A DNA stretch of 64,000 nucleotides from Pseudonocardia sp. CNS-004 (GTDB lineage: Bacteria; Actinomycetota; Actinomycetes; Mycobacteriales; Pseudonocardiaceae), in the NCBI GenBank assembly GCA_001942185.1, contig MKJV01000134.1, positions 62,001-126,000 of the forward strand, read 5' to 3'. The translations under genes and the position numbers were made by a program. Under the pieces are notes generated by a model. That model was not told where the DNA came from. It did no database searches and was given only the letters and a program-made list of their open reading frames with translations. Shown here piece after piece: positions 28,001 to 37,394 of this stretch (the first letter of the stretch is position 1; each line of letters opens with the position of its first letter).

Positions 28001-30914
28001 GTCGCGCCCCGAACTGGTCCAGGTGCGTAGCCGCCGCAACGAGCTGCGGCAGCGGCTCGGCCGCATCGATCCCGGCACGGACGCAGGCGACGACCCCGGG
28101 CGCTCGGTCAGCGGCCCGGTGGTCAGCGGCCGCTGGTGGGCGTGGCAGCGGGCACTGTGGGAGCGGGCGCTGCCGCGGCTTGCCCGGCGGGGCACCCGAC
28201 ACCCGGCCAGCGGCGACCGGCCCGCGGTGCTGGAGGTCCCGCTGGACCTGCGGACACGCGCCTGGCTCCTCGTCATCGGGCAGCCCTGGTTGGCGCGGAC
28301 ATTGGTCGGCTACTACTGGGCTGATCGTGACGCGGTCGTGGTCTTCGGCCCGACGCTGGCGCGCCTGCGGGACGCCGGGCTGCTGGAGCGGCTCATGGCG
28401 CACGAGACCGAGTTCCACCGCGAGGGCAAGGACCGCAACCGCGACGGCCTGCTCCACGACGAGGACGCAGCCCAGACCGTCGTCCTGCTCGCGCAGCATG
28501 CCCTGGAAGTGGCGGGGCCCCGGGTCCACCGGAGGGGGGTCCGCCGGCTGACGCGCCAGCTGTTCGAGAGCAGGCCACGCAACGACGACGAGGTCCGTGC
28601 CGAGGCGGAGACCGCGGCCCGGATCCGTGCCGAGGAGCTGCTGTCCGGCGGGGTGCGGCTGCGGATCCGGTCGAGGGCCTGGCTGGCGGGGCGGTTGCGC
28701 AGGTCGGGCATGACCCGCGACGAGGCGGCCGCGGTTGCCGGCAAGGTGTGGGCGTTCGGGGGCCGGGATGCCCGCGGCCGTGATGTGATCACGTTGATCG
28801 CGGAGCGGATGCCCGCGATGCGGGCGGCCGGGCGGCTGGCCGATGTCGTCGAGCACGTGGTGTTCCGGGCGGCCGACGGCCACGTGGCGGACCCGGACCG
28901 GCTCATCGCGGACATCACCGCTGGGGCGTCACACGAGCGGCTGACACAGGCGGGCGACGTGCCGGGCCTGCGGGCGCGGCTGCCGGTGGCATGGCGTGGC
29001 GGACAGGAGCTGCGCGCGCTGTTCGCCGGCATCCGCCCGCTGAGCAAGGACCTCTTCCGGGCAGGTGCCGCGCTCATGGCGCTGGAGCGTGCCGTGGAGC
29101 GGGCGGAGATCGCCGAGCGCCGCCGGGGAGCGTGGCGGTGGCTGCGCCCGCCGCCATCTGCCGTGCGCGGCATGACCGGACCCGACCGGGACGCGGCCCT
29201 GCAGGAACGGCGGGTGGCGCTCGCCGACGCGATCGCGAGGCGCGACGCGGCCACGGAGCGCGCGGTCGTCGCGGCGTTGCGCGCCGGCTTCGGGCGGCGG
29301 GACATCGTGCGCCGGACGGATGTCGTCGAACTCGGGCTGCGGCGGTTCATGACGCCCGTCGCGGGCTTCTTCGGCGCGATCCCGGGCCAGGCGACGAGCA
29401 TCACCGGGCTGGCGTCGTTCGAGCTCGCCGACCACATCGGCCGGTCGGAGAGCTACGTGACCAGCTCGGGTGCGAACGTGTCGTTCATCGTCGCGGGCGT
29501 CGGCCTGGCGACGTCGGGGGCGAGTGACCGCCTGGTCAAGAACATGGCGGTGATCGCCACCACCGGCCTGTTGGCCTCCATCGGGCTGGCGGCCGTCGGG
29601 CTGACGACCGCGGCATGGGTGTTCCCGGTGGCGCTGACCATGGTCGGCCTGATGGGCTGGGGCGGCGCCCTCCTGCGTGGCCGCATCGCCCTCCACTGGC
29701 CGACCCCGGAATGGAAGAAGGACGCCCGGGACGCGCAGTACGAGTCGAGCTTCCGGTTCGCGCAGGTCGTCGTGCCGGTCGTGATCATGACGGGGATCTC
29801 CGTCGCCGACGTTCCGACGACCGTGTCGGCACTCACCGCGATGGTGTTCGTGGTGGTCGTGGCGGCATGGGCGCTGAGCCGGGGTGTGGACCCCACGGCC
29901 CCGCGGCGGCAGCCGCAGAGCGTGTGGAAGGCCGTGCGCGGTGGGTGGCAGCAGCTGGTCGGCACACCGTACGGCTGGCTGCACCCGTTCGTGTCGATCC
30001 CGCTCCTGGCCGCGTTCACCGGCTACTTCTCCTTCGCGGGTGGGGCGCTGCTGGACCAGATGGTGCTGCTGAGCGACCCGAACCAGCGTTTCGCGGCGAT
30101 CTCGGTGGCCGGGCTCGCGCTGATCCTGTTCAGCCGGGTCGTCACGTTCCTGACCGGCCTGTGGTGGGAGCCGCTGAAGAAGGCGCTGGGGCGTACGGGC
30201 GCGATCCGCGGAATGCTCCGTCTGCGGAGCGCACCGCCGGGCCCGGTCAGCGAGCGGGCGGTGTTGTGGAAGGTCCCGGCGCTCGGGGTGACCCTCCTGA
30301 TCCCGGTGTGGTGGCTGGCCGCGTCGCCGAGCCTGCCGGCCCTGTTCGTCCACATGACCGTGGCGACGGTGGTGATGGGCTGGGCGTGGACCCCGCTGCC
30401 CCGGTGGAACGAGAGCGCCAAGGGCAACGCCCGGCTCGGCGTGGGGAAGGGGCTGAGCCTCGCGCTCGGCACCACGGCCGGCACGGCGGTACTGGGCGGG
30501 TTCGCGCCCCGGGTGGCGGAGCTGGTGGCGCTCGGTGCGCCCTACGCGCACCTGGTGGATGCGGCGCACCTGCGGCTGGCACTGCTCACCACTGCGGTCG
30601 TCCTGTTCGCGCCGCTGTACGCGTACGCGATCGGCCGCCTGCGGATCGGCACGCTCGACGAGCTCGGCGACGCCCTGCGCCGGGTGGGGGCCACCCCCGC
30701 TCAGAGCCGCCACATCCTGGCCTCGCTGGGTGACCTCGGGCTGTGGGACATCGGTGTCACCTGGCGGTTGCTGCGCAACACGGCGAGACCGCGCTGGAGG
30801 CCGGCGGTGCTCGCAGGCCCGCGATTGCGCGCAGGCGCGGCCCGGGTGGCCGCGCTCGAAGCTCGGCTGGCCACACACGAACTCGACGATCCCGATCTCG
30901 GCGCGGCGAGCTGA
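24959..30914 (+). CDS. Giant polyprotein, segment 13: PP2C-type phosphatase domain plus MFS-like block
   Basis: The longest clean membrane-containing piece, about 1980 residues; ATG 24981 is the first start, but the frame is coding from 24959. It has a coiled-coil lead, a PP2C-like domain (25300-26000), a TM-AxA-TM module (26110-26290), a basic soluble part, four TM segments (26690-27100), a Ser/Asp linker and a helical soluble domain (27380-28060). A second soluble domain (28130-28580) contains LMAHETEFHREGKDR. Further helical sequence follows to 29330, then an MFS-like block of about twelve TM segments (29340-30650). It ends hydrophilic. The stop TGA 30912-30914 overlaps the ATG of segment 14 (TGATG). 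Confidence 0.6.
25300..26000 (+). other. PP2C-type Ser/Thr phosphatase domain inside giant polyprotein
   Basis: Motifs in order: GHRKNEDA (PP2C motif 1, RxxNEDA); VIGADGLSS (the metal-binding ADGxGG, with Gly-Gly replaced by Leu-Ser); AAVVAAVAAL-type helix; THLI-type strand (ATTLIVAVV); AWAGDTTARW (GDSRAY motif); LLVATDGLDPVDS (TDGL); and ADDRTVGAMRL (final DNxT as DDRT). The metal-binding Asp residues are all there, so activity is plausible. The target is unknown. Confidence 0.8.
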
Positions 30915-31330
30915 TGAACCTCCTGCACGCCGGCGTGCTGAGCTTCCCGCTGGCCGGAAAGGCACAGCGCGCGCCGGAGAACCCCTCCTGGCCGGGCGCG
31001 ATCTCGCGCCGTGCCGGTGCGATCCCGCCGGCGCGGGTTGCGCGGATCGTCGCGGCCGTGATCGTGCTGACCGGTCTCCTGCTGGTGGGGATCGCGCCGC
31101 CGGCGTGGGCGTCGGCGGCAGCGGACCCGGCGGCATGGGCGCCGGCCCTGAATGCCATCGCTGATGTGGCGGCCCAGTTCTGGGCGGGGCTGGGCGGGAT
31201 CGGAGTGGACTGGACGCGGATGCTCGTCGGTGGGATCGCCGGGGTGTCGGCTGCGGTGGTGGTCGTCGTCGCTATCGCGGATTGGGTTTCGCCGCGTTGC
31301 ACAAAGCGTTGCGGAAGCCGAGTTTCCTGA
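30914..31330 (+). CDS. Giant polyprotein, segment 14: TM - AxA - TM module
   Basis: The ATG at 30914 overlaps the preceding TGA. Reads MNLLHAGVLSFPLAGKAQ, a Pro/Arg linker, a TM segment ending in a signal-peptidase-like AWA site (about 31040-31110), about 45 residues containing two Trp, then another TM (31210-31285). At about 31285 one base is missing: coding continues one frame back (GFAALHKALRKPSFL) and again near 31348 into segment 15. The segment could be the start of a separate, translationally coupled gene. Confidence 0.4.
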   Translation: MNLLHAGVLSFPLAGKAQRAPENPSWPGAISRRAGAIPPARVARIVAAVIVLTGLLLVGIAPPAWASAAADPAAWAPALNAIADVAAQFWAGLGGIGVDWTRMLVGGIAGVSAAVVVVVAIADWVSPRCTKRCGSRVS

Positions 31331-31346
31331 AGCGGTGGCCGCGCGC

Positions 31347-32318
31347 CGGCGCGTGTTGTTCCTCGGGCTGTTCGGAGCGGGTTCGCTCGGCGTGGTGGTG
31401 TCGATGTTCGCGACGGCGTCGACGCTCTCGAGTGCATTGGCCGTCGTCGGTGCAATCACCGGCGGAACGGCAACGGTTCTCGTGGCGCTCACTGCGCACG
31501 CCGTGCGGAGCGCAGACCGGTTGGGGGTCGTTGCACGGATTCCGACGCCGGCCGCGTTGGCCGCATCAGCGGTGGCCGTGGCGGTGGGTACGGCGGTGCA
31601 TCTGGCGCTCGGGACCACGATGGTGCCGGTCACCGCGGTGGTGGTGGCAGTCGTGACGACGGATGTGGCGCTGGCGCGCGTAGAGCGCGATGTGGTGCGG
31701 ACTGCTGGGAGGGTGGGCCGCTGGCGGCCACGTGTCGGGGCCACCGGGACGAGGGCCGCCGGGCTCGATGCCGGTCTCGAGACGCCGTCGGTGGTACGGG
31801 GCACGCCGCTCGCGGCGCAGTGGTCTCGGATCGTGGCGGCCCGATCGGTGCGAAGGGCACTTGTCGTGCTGATCGCTGCATCGATGGTGGCAGCGGTCGT
31901 CATCGGTCACTTGTTCTTCCAGCTCGCCCTCCCCATCGCGCGAAACAGCCCGTCCTTCGTCATCGACGCGGTACCGGTCCTGCTCAGCCCCGAGCTGCAG
32001 GCAGGTCTGAACAGCTATCTGCGGACGGTTTTCGGGTCGATCTGGCCGATCCTGGCCGTGCTGGCCGCCGAGCGCGTCGCGACGCCTCGGCTGCTCGCCC
32101 GGTGGAGCACGGGCATCGGGCTGGCCACTGCAGCGGTGGGTGGGCTGTTCGGCGGGCTGGTGCTGGTCTTCGGCCACGCCTTCCTGGCGTTCCCCCGGAC
32201 CATGATCGTGCTCGGCGCGGTCGCGATGGCCGCGAACATGATCGTCGTACGGCTGTACCGCAGGCACACCACCCCGACCGGGCGGGCGTGGAGCGACATG
32301 CGGTGGGCCGAGCGCTGG
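31347..32318 (+). CDS. Giant polyprotein, segment 15: multi-TM block
   Basis: Clean membrane coding with RRRVLFLGLFGAGS at its start. TM-like segments lie at about 31355-31420, 31425-31490, 31550-31600, 31605-31670, 31855-31920, 32040-32070, 32110-32180 and 32195-32250. Basic loops separate them (RTAGRVGRWRPR; LYRRHTTPTGRAW). There is no start codon context, and the frame stays open upstream only as nonsense. Coding shifts one frame back near 32315 (RALVGAGTVAVGTAV) and again near 32370. Eight or so TM segments, no family recognised. Confidence 0.45.
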
Positions 32319-32369
32319 TCGGCGCCGGCACCGTGGCGGTCGGGACCGCGGTGCTCGCCGGGGCGCTGG

Positions 32370-33843
32370 AGCCAGCCTCGTCGTAGGGGTAGGTGTCGGA
32401 GCAGCCGTCGTCGTGCTCGGGCTCGCCACGGTCACCGGCGTCGGGTTCGCGTGGCGGCACCCGATCCGCAGCATCGGCGGGTTCGTCCGGGCGCTGCCCG
32501 AGATCCTGGTCGTGCTGGCCCGGCGGCTCAACGAGCTTCCGGATGCGGTGACCGAGATGGCGGTCCTCACATGGCTGGAGGTGCGGTTCAGCCGCACCCG
32601 GGATGTGTGGCTGCCGCTGGGGCGCATCGAGCACCGCATGATGGGGCTGGTCCGGAGGGCGGTTCGGGCGAGCGACCGTTTCGTCCTCCGCACGGACCAG
32701 ATCGTGGACACCTACCGGGTGTGGGGCGACTGGCGCGGGCTGCGCCACCTGGACCCGTTGCCCCATGGCTTGTCCACCTTCCAGCGCTACTGGGCTCTCG
32801 TCGCGCTGGGCGCCGGCCTGAGTCGGCGTGAGGTCGCCCGACTGTCGGGGGTCTCCCGCCGGACGGTGCGCGCCTGGATCGCCGAGGACCGCAGCAGCGA
32901 CGAACCGGTTCTGGACGTGCGCTTCGGCTCGCGGGCGACCGGAGCCTTCGCCGGCCTCGGAGCGTGGGGACGCCGGTGGGCCGCTCGCCCGGTCGGGGTG
33001 CGCGTCCTGGCTGTGGTCGGTCTGGCCATCGGCTTGCTGGCGGTGACGGCTCTCCCGGCGGCGGCGGTTCCCTCCGCGGGGCTCGCGGCAATGGGGTCCA
33101 CGCTGGTGGTTCCGGCTGTCGCGGTGGTCGGCGCTGCCGCGCTCGTCGCGTGGGGCGTTCCACGGTGGAAGCGGTGGATCGTCCGGGCCGGCAATCGGGA
33201 TGGCGTACCGATCAAGCGGTTCCGTCCTTCCCTCACGGCGATGTTCCTCCTGGGGGCGTTGTCGGTCGGGTTGCTGTTCGTCGACGCAGTGCCGCTGGCC
33301 GTGCGTATCGCGGCGCTGCTGGGCTGGGTGGTGGCAGCCCTCGGCCTGAACGCTCTCGAGGATCTGACGGCTGCGCAGCGGCGCGCCTTCCGGTTGACGG
33401 TGGCGCCGGTCGTTGCTGTGGCGGCTGCGCTGGTGGCCGTGGCGTTCGCGTACCTGGGTGACGTTCGTGCGGGTGTGGCCGTCGCATCCGTCACGGCCTA
33501 TGTCACGGCGACGATGTCGTGGGAGCGGATGAACCGTGGCGGACCGCGGGAGAGCGAGCACGGGTCGGACGGCGCCGGTCGGCGCCGCGGCGCCGGGTTG
33601 AGATCGGCGCTTGCCCGTATCGGCCGTGCCGACGTCGCCGAGCTGCCCGGCGGGCCCGAGGCTCCCGGGCCGCCGGGTGATGCGGACCCGGGCGACGCGA
33701 TGCCTTCCGACGGCCCGGAGCACGAGGTGCGATCGAAGCGGATCGGGTCCCGCCACGTCGTCCACCTCGACGAGGACTCGGACGCGGCAGGGCGGGTGCG
33801 GGTGTGCTGGCGGTCGGGGGGCTGCTGGCAGTCGGCATCGTGA
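32370..33843 (+). CDS. Giant polyprotein, segment 16: HTH domain and TM-AxA-TM module
   Basis: The frame is coding from about 32370 (GASLVVGVGVGAAVVVLG, a TM). Helical sequence follows, then a well-formed HTH (about 32815-32890: GLSRREVARLSGVSRRTVR), a TM-AxA-TM module (33000-33160) and three or four more TM segments (33235-33520). The end is an acidic, Gly/Pro-rich soluble region (33530-33780). It becomes nonsense near 33795, where coding moves one frame back. The HTH is of the kind seen in transposase or sigma-type regulators. Its presence on a membrane protein is unusual. Confidence 0.5.
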
Positions 33844-34802
33844 CGCTGATCGCGGCTCCGGTTGCTGCTCCTGTGGCCGGTGGGTTCGCGGCAGCCGCGG
33901 CGGTCGGTGTGATCGCGGTCCTGCAGCGGCGTTCCGCCGGCACCATTCCCGGCCAGGTGCTCCTGATCTCCGTGCTCGGGATCGGACTGGGCATCCCGGC
34001 GATCGTCGTGGCGTTCGTGTCACCGTTCCCCGCGGTGGCGGCGCTCGTCACGTTCGTGCTGTGGGGCGCCTTCGACATCTTCGCGGCGAACGGCTGGTCG
34101 AAGCGCGTCGTCACCACGGTGGTCACGCTGATCTGGGCGGTCGATCTGTCGATCGATCTCGGGCTGCTGCTCGCCGTCGCCGGTTTCGCGGTCTGGGTCG
34201 AGGGGGCCTTCGTCGTCGCCGACCTGACGTTCCTGATCGGGACCTTGCCCGCGGTGGTGGCGGCGTGGAGCGGGCAGGGCGGCGCGGACGTGTTCGGGGA
34301 GTGGGTGCAGCGGTGGCTGGCCTTCCCCGCGGTGACGGCGGCGACCGGGCTGCACACGGTCGAGCTGGTCACGGCGGCGTCGTGGGCGGCGGCGCCGATG
34401 GGGGTGGCCGCCGTCGCCCTCGCGTTCCTGACGGTGATCAAGCACATGCAGGCACGCCGCAGCGGCGCCGGTGAACGGGTCGAGCGCACCGTCCTCCGCG
34501 TCGAAGGCGTGGCGCTGGTCGGCTACGGGCTGCTGAGAGCGGCGCTCGAGGGCGACTGGGTGCTCGGCGGCGTGACGGCAGGCGTGGCAGCTGCGTTCGC
34601 CGTGCCGCTGTGGATCCTCCACCGGCGCGATGATCACCGGCCGCTGGTCGACGGCGCGATGGATGAGCGACGTCCGGGCCCCGCCGGCTGGGCGCAGAAA
34701 CTGAGCCGGGAGGTCCGTTTCGCGGTCCGGTGGGCCGTTGACCTTCTGCGTTGTCGCGGGCCACCGCGGTCTGGTTCGACAACGGGCGGGGCTGCGTCAT
34801 GA
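33804..34802 (+). CDS. Giant polyprotein, segment 17: C-terminal membrane block
   Basis: Starts at GTG 33804 within coding sequence that already continues from segment 16. About eight TM segments lie between 33804 and 34450 and at 34500-34620, followed by a short basic soluble tail (RRPGPAGWAQKLSREVRF). The stop TGA at 34800-34802 is the end of the 34.8-kb tract: it is followed by non-coding sequence and a new gene with its own ribosome site. No known family. Confidence 0.5.
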   Translation: MLAVGGLLAVGIVTLIAAPVAAPVAGGFAAAAAVGVIAVLQRRSAGTIPGQVLLISVLGIGLGIPAIVVAFVSPFPAVAALVTFVLWGAFDIFAANGWSKRVVTTVVTLIWAVDLSIDLGLLLAVAGFAVWVEGAFVVADLTFLIGTLPAVVAAWSGQGGADVFGEWVQRWLAFPAVTAATGLHTVELVTAASWAAAPMGVAAVALAFLTVIKHMQARRSGAGERVERTVLRVEGVALVGYGLLRAALEGDWVLGGVTAGVAAAFAVPLWILHRRDDHRPLVDGAMDERRPGPAGWAQKLSREVRFAVRWAVDLLRCRGPPRSGSTTGGAAS

Positions 34803-34896
34803 CGCCCCGTTGCCGCCCCATGATTCGAGGACCTCCACCTCCTGCCTCTCGACATTCATCGGCAGGCAGGAATTTCCGAATCGTGGAGTGTCCGGA

Positions 34897-35681
34897 GTGA
34901 GTGACTCCCATGCAAGACTGATCGCGAACCGCATTCGTCGTCAATGGTTCTGGCTGGGCCTGGCAGTGGCGCTGCACGTGGCGGCGGTGGTCGGCGTGCT
35001 GACGCTGGTCGTTCGGGCCGGGTCGCGCCGGTCGAGGCGGCGATCGCCGCGGTTCTCGTGATCGGTGCGCCGCTCGCGGGTGGCTGGCTGGAGTGGCGGG
35101 ACGCGGCCCGCCGCCGCCCGGCGGGCTGGCTGCGGCGGGCGCTGGGCGTGGTCGTGCCGAACGCCGTGGCCGTCGGGCTGGCCGCCGGCGCGGTCGCCGA
35201 CGGGCCGGGGCGGGTGTTGCCCGCGGTGGGGCTCGTCGTGGCGCAGCTGGCCTGCGTGGTGCTGGCGGCTCGGGCGCTGCGGTACCCGCTGCGGCCCGAG
35301 CTCGGCGAGATGGCGGTCGAGGTGACCGACAAGGTGCGGTCCGATCACCAGTCGGGTGTGCTGGCCTGGGCGTTGCAGGACGAGGCGCGCTTGACCGACC
35401 GGGAGGTCATGGTTGTCGTGCGGCCGGGCCCGACGTCGGCGTTCGGGCTCGCCGTCCGGCTCGACGACGTGATGGACGTGTCGGCGCGCGCGGTACGGCC
35501 GGGTGAACGCCCGTGGATCCGGCTCGACGGCGGCGAGCAGTACTTCGCGGGCGAGGGCGAGGTCGTCGAGATCCGGCACCGGCGCGGCGTACTGGTCGTG
35601 CCCGTCTGCAACGCCGAGGCCTTCGCCGAGGTGATCTGCTCCCGGATCGCCGCCCGCCAGGGCATGCCGTCGAAGAACTGA
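34897..35681 (+). CDS. Membrane-anchored protein of unknown function (one frameshift)
   Basis: Start GTG 34897 (VSDSHARLIANRIRRQ) with GGAG 8 nt upstream. TM segments lie at about 34945-35005, 35035-35085, 35140-35200 and 35210-35275, followed by a soluble C-terminal half of about 135 residues (MAVEVTDKV to ARQGMPSKN) that ends at 35681. The length of 785 nt is not a multiple of three. Near 35018 coding moves one frame back (VVRAG to APVEAAIAAVLVIG), so one base seems to be missing. It lies just downstream of the giant tract in the same direction but is separated by 94 nt. No family recognised. Confidence 0.6.
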
Positions 35682-35968
35682 CCACCCGTCGCGGACCCGT
35701 CGAGGGGGTGGTCGGTACGAGGTCCAACTGAACGTCAGCGGTATTCCGCATTTACGCAGCCCGACGCGCCGGTGGATTGTGGTCGCCACCCGGCGAGTTC
35801 GGTATGCGCAAATTCGCTCTGGCTGACGCTCCGCAGCGGAATAAATGCGTCGGAGGTCACAGCGCGACGAATTGCGAAGCTGTCGATCTTCGTTGCTAGA
35901 GTGTCGGCATCTTGCCGGCGGATTGGCGGAATTGCCTCGCCGAATCATTTTCCCAGGAGCGTGTCCGG
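35682..35968. other. Intergenic region upstream of tryptophanase
   Basis: About 290 bp of distinctly lower GC than its surroundings. A 31-codon frame beginning at ATG 35804 has three Cys and no Trp and lacks a good ribosome site, so it is not a TnaC-like leader. The promoter is presumably here, but no confident -10/-35 pair was found. Confidence 0.5.
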
Positions 35969-37324
35969 ATGGAGCCGTATCGGATCAAGGCCGTCGAGCC
36001 GATCCCGTTTCCCACGAGAACGGAGCGGGAACGCGCGTTGGCCCGGGCCGGGCACAACCTGTTCCGGGTCCCGGCGGCACAGGTCACCATCGATCTGCTG
36101 ACCGACTCCGGAACCGGGTCGATGTCGGCGGCCCAATGGGCCGCGCTGATGACGGGCGACGAGGCGTACGCCTGCTCCACGTCCTACGTTCGGTTCGAGA
36201 CCGTGGTGCGGGGCATCTCCGGGTTCGACGAGATCATGCCCGTCCACCAGGGTCGTGCGGCGGAGCGGGTGGTGTTCTCCACGTTGCTGGGGCCGGGCGA
36301 CATCGTGGTGTCCAACACCCATTTCGACACGACCAGGGCGCACGTGGAAGTGACCGGGAGCGAGGCCCGTGACCTCCCGTGCCCGGAAGCGGCCGACCTG
36401 GACTCCGACCAACCCTTCAAGGGGAACATCGATCTCCGGGCGTTGGCGGACCTGCTCGCCGGGCCCGACGGCCACCGGGTCAAGGCGGTCGTCATGACCG
36501 TCACGAACAACGGTGGGGGTGGGCAGCCGGTCTCTCTCGACAACCTGCGCCGGGTCAGGGCGGTGTGCGACGAGCACGGGCTCGCGTTCCTCCTGGACGC
36601 GTCCCGCTTCGCGGAGAACTCCTGGCTGATCCGGCAGCGGGAGCAGGAGCACCGGCACCGGGAGCCGATCGACATCGCGCGGGAGGTGTTCGGCCTCGCC
36701 GACGTCTTCTGGGCCAGCCTCAAGAAGGACGGGCTGGCGAACATCGGCGGCGTCATCGGGGTGCGGGCGAACCCCGACCTCGCCGGACGCTTCCGCCAGC
36801 TCGTGATCCTGAACGAGGGTTTCTCCACGTACGGCGGTCTCGCAGGGCGTGACCTGGAGGCGCTGGCCCAGGGCCTGACCGAGGTCACCGATCCCCGGTA
36901 CCTCGCCGATCGCGCCGACACCGCGAGCTGGTTCGCCGAAACCCTGCACAAGGCGGGTGTGCCGGTGATCCGGCCGGCCGGCTGCCACGCGGTCTACGTC
37001 CGGGCCGGGGAGATCCTCCCGCACATCCCCGCCCACCAGTTCCCCGGTCACGCCTGGTCGTGCGCCCTGTACCTGGAGGGCGGCGTCCGGGCCGTGGAGT
37101 TCGGCAGCCTCCTGCTCGGTTCGGGCGGCGGCACCGCGCCGCACGAGCTGGTGCGGCTGGCGCTGCCGCGCCGGGTCTACACGCGATCGCATCTGGAGTT
37201 CGTGGTGGAGGCGGCGATCGCGGTCGGCCGGACGGCCGACGACCTGACGGGCTACCGCATCGTGGGCGGCTCGCCGGCACTGCGCCACTTCACGGCGGTG
37301 CTGGAGCCGGTTGCCTTCCCCTGA
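35969..37324 (+). CDS. tnaA: Tryptophanase (PLP-dependent beta-eliminating lyase)
   Basis: Would split L-tryptophan to indole, pyruvate and ammonia using PLP in the cytoplasm. The ATG at 35969 follows AGGAG by 9 nt, giving 451 residues, close to the family's 460-470. Family marks in order: NLFRVPAAQVTIDLLTDSGT at the N-terminus, MTGDEAYAC, PVHQGRAAE, HFDTTRAH, FKGNIDL, NNGGGGQPVSLDNL, DASRFAENSW, the PLP-binding SLKKDG (second Lys near 36725), EGFSTYGGLAGRDLEAL and LRHFTA at the end. It is tryptophanase rather than tyrosine phenol-lyase because it has Asp in FDTT and VEFGSLLLG, where the phenol-lyase has an Arg (MERG). It stands alone, with no permease nearby. The exact substrate is inferred. 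Confidence 0.88.
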   Translation: MEPYRIKAVEPIPFPTRTERERALARAGHNLFRVPAAQVTIDLLTDSGTGSMSAAQWAALMTGDEAYACSTSYVRFETVVRGISGFDEIMPVHQGRAAERVVFSTLLGPGDIVVSNTHFDTTRAHVEVTGSEARDLPCPEAADLDSDQPFKGNIDLRALADLLAGPDGHRVKAVVMTVTNNGGGGQPVSLDNLRRVRAVCDEHGLAFLLDASRFAENSWLIRQREQEHRHREPIDIAREVFGLADVFWASLKKDGLANIGGVIGVRANPDLAGRFRQLVILNEGFSTYGGLAGRDLEALAQGLTEVTDPRYLADRADTASWFAETLHKAGVPVIRPAGCHAVYVRAGEILPHIPAHQFPGHAWSCALYLEGGVRAVEFGSLLLGSGGGTAPHELVRLALPRRVYTRSHLEFVVEAAIAVGRTADDLTGYRIVGGSPALRHFTAVLEPVAFP

Positions 37325-37371
37325 ACGAACGGCACTCCTGTCCGATAGGTGCGTACGACCGTGCCGTTCGT
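37325..37371. terminator. Candidate bidirectional terminator after tnaA
   Basis: An 11-bp perfect stem (37325-37335 with 37361-37371, arms ACGAACGGCAC and GTGCCGTTCGT) sits immediately after the tnaA stop, between convergent genes. The loop is 25 nt and there is no U run, as is common in high-GC actinomycetes. Confidence 0.55.
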
Positions 37372-37394
37372 CCGACCTGGCGCCGGTGGCCGGG

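Noticed and set aside
235-34500. Long open frames on the minus strand opposite the giant tract (for example 468-2357, 5281-8304, 8081-10876, 10780-13650).
   Set aside because: They are Arg/Pro/Ala/His-rich shadows, as expected opposite GC-rich codons with G or C in the third position. No domain motif or ribosome site supports them.
1-34802. Programmed ribosomal frameshifting as the reason for the frame changes in the giant tract.
   Set aside because: The junctions lack shared slippery heptamers, include both directions, and similar slips occur in unrelated housekeeping genes.
35804-35899. 31-codon frame upstream of tryptophanase as a TnaC-type leader peptide.
   Set aside because: It has no Trp codon, no Pro ending and a weak ribosome site, so attenuation by TnaC-like stalling is not supported.
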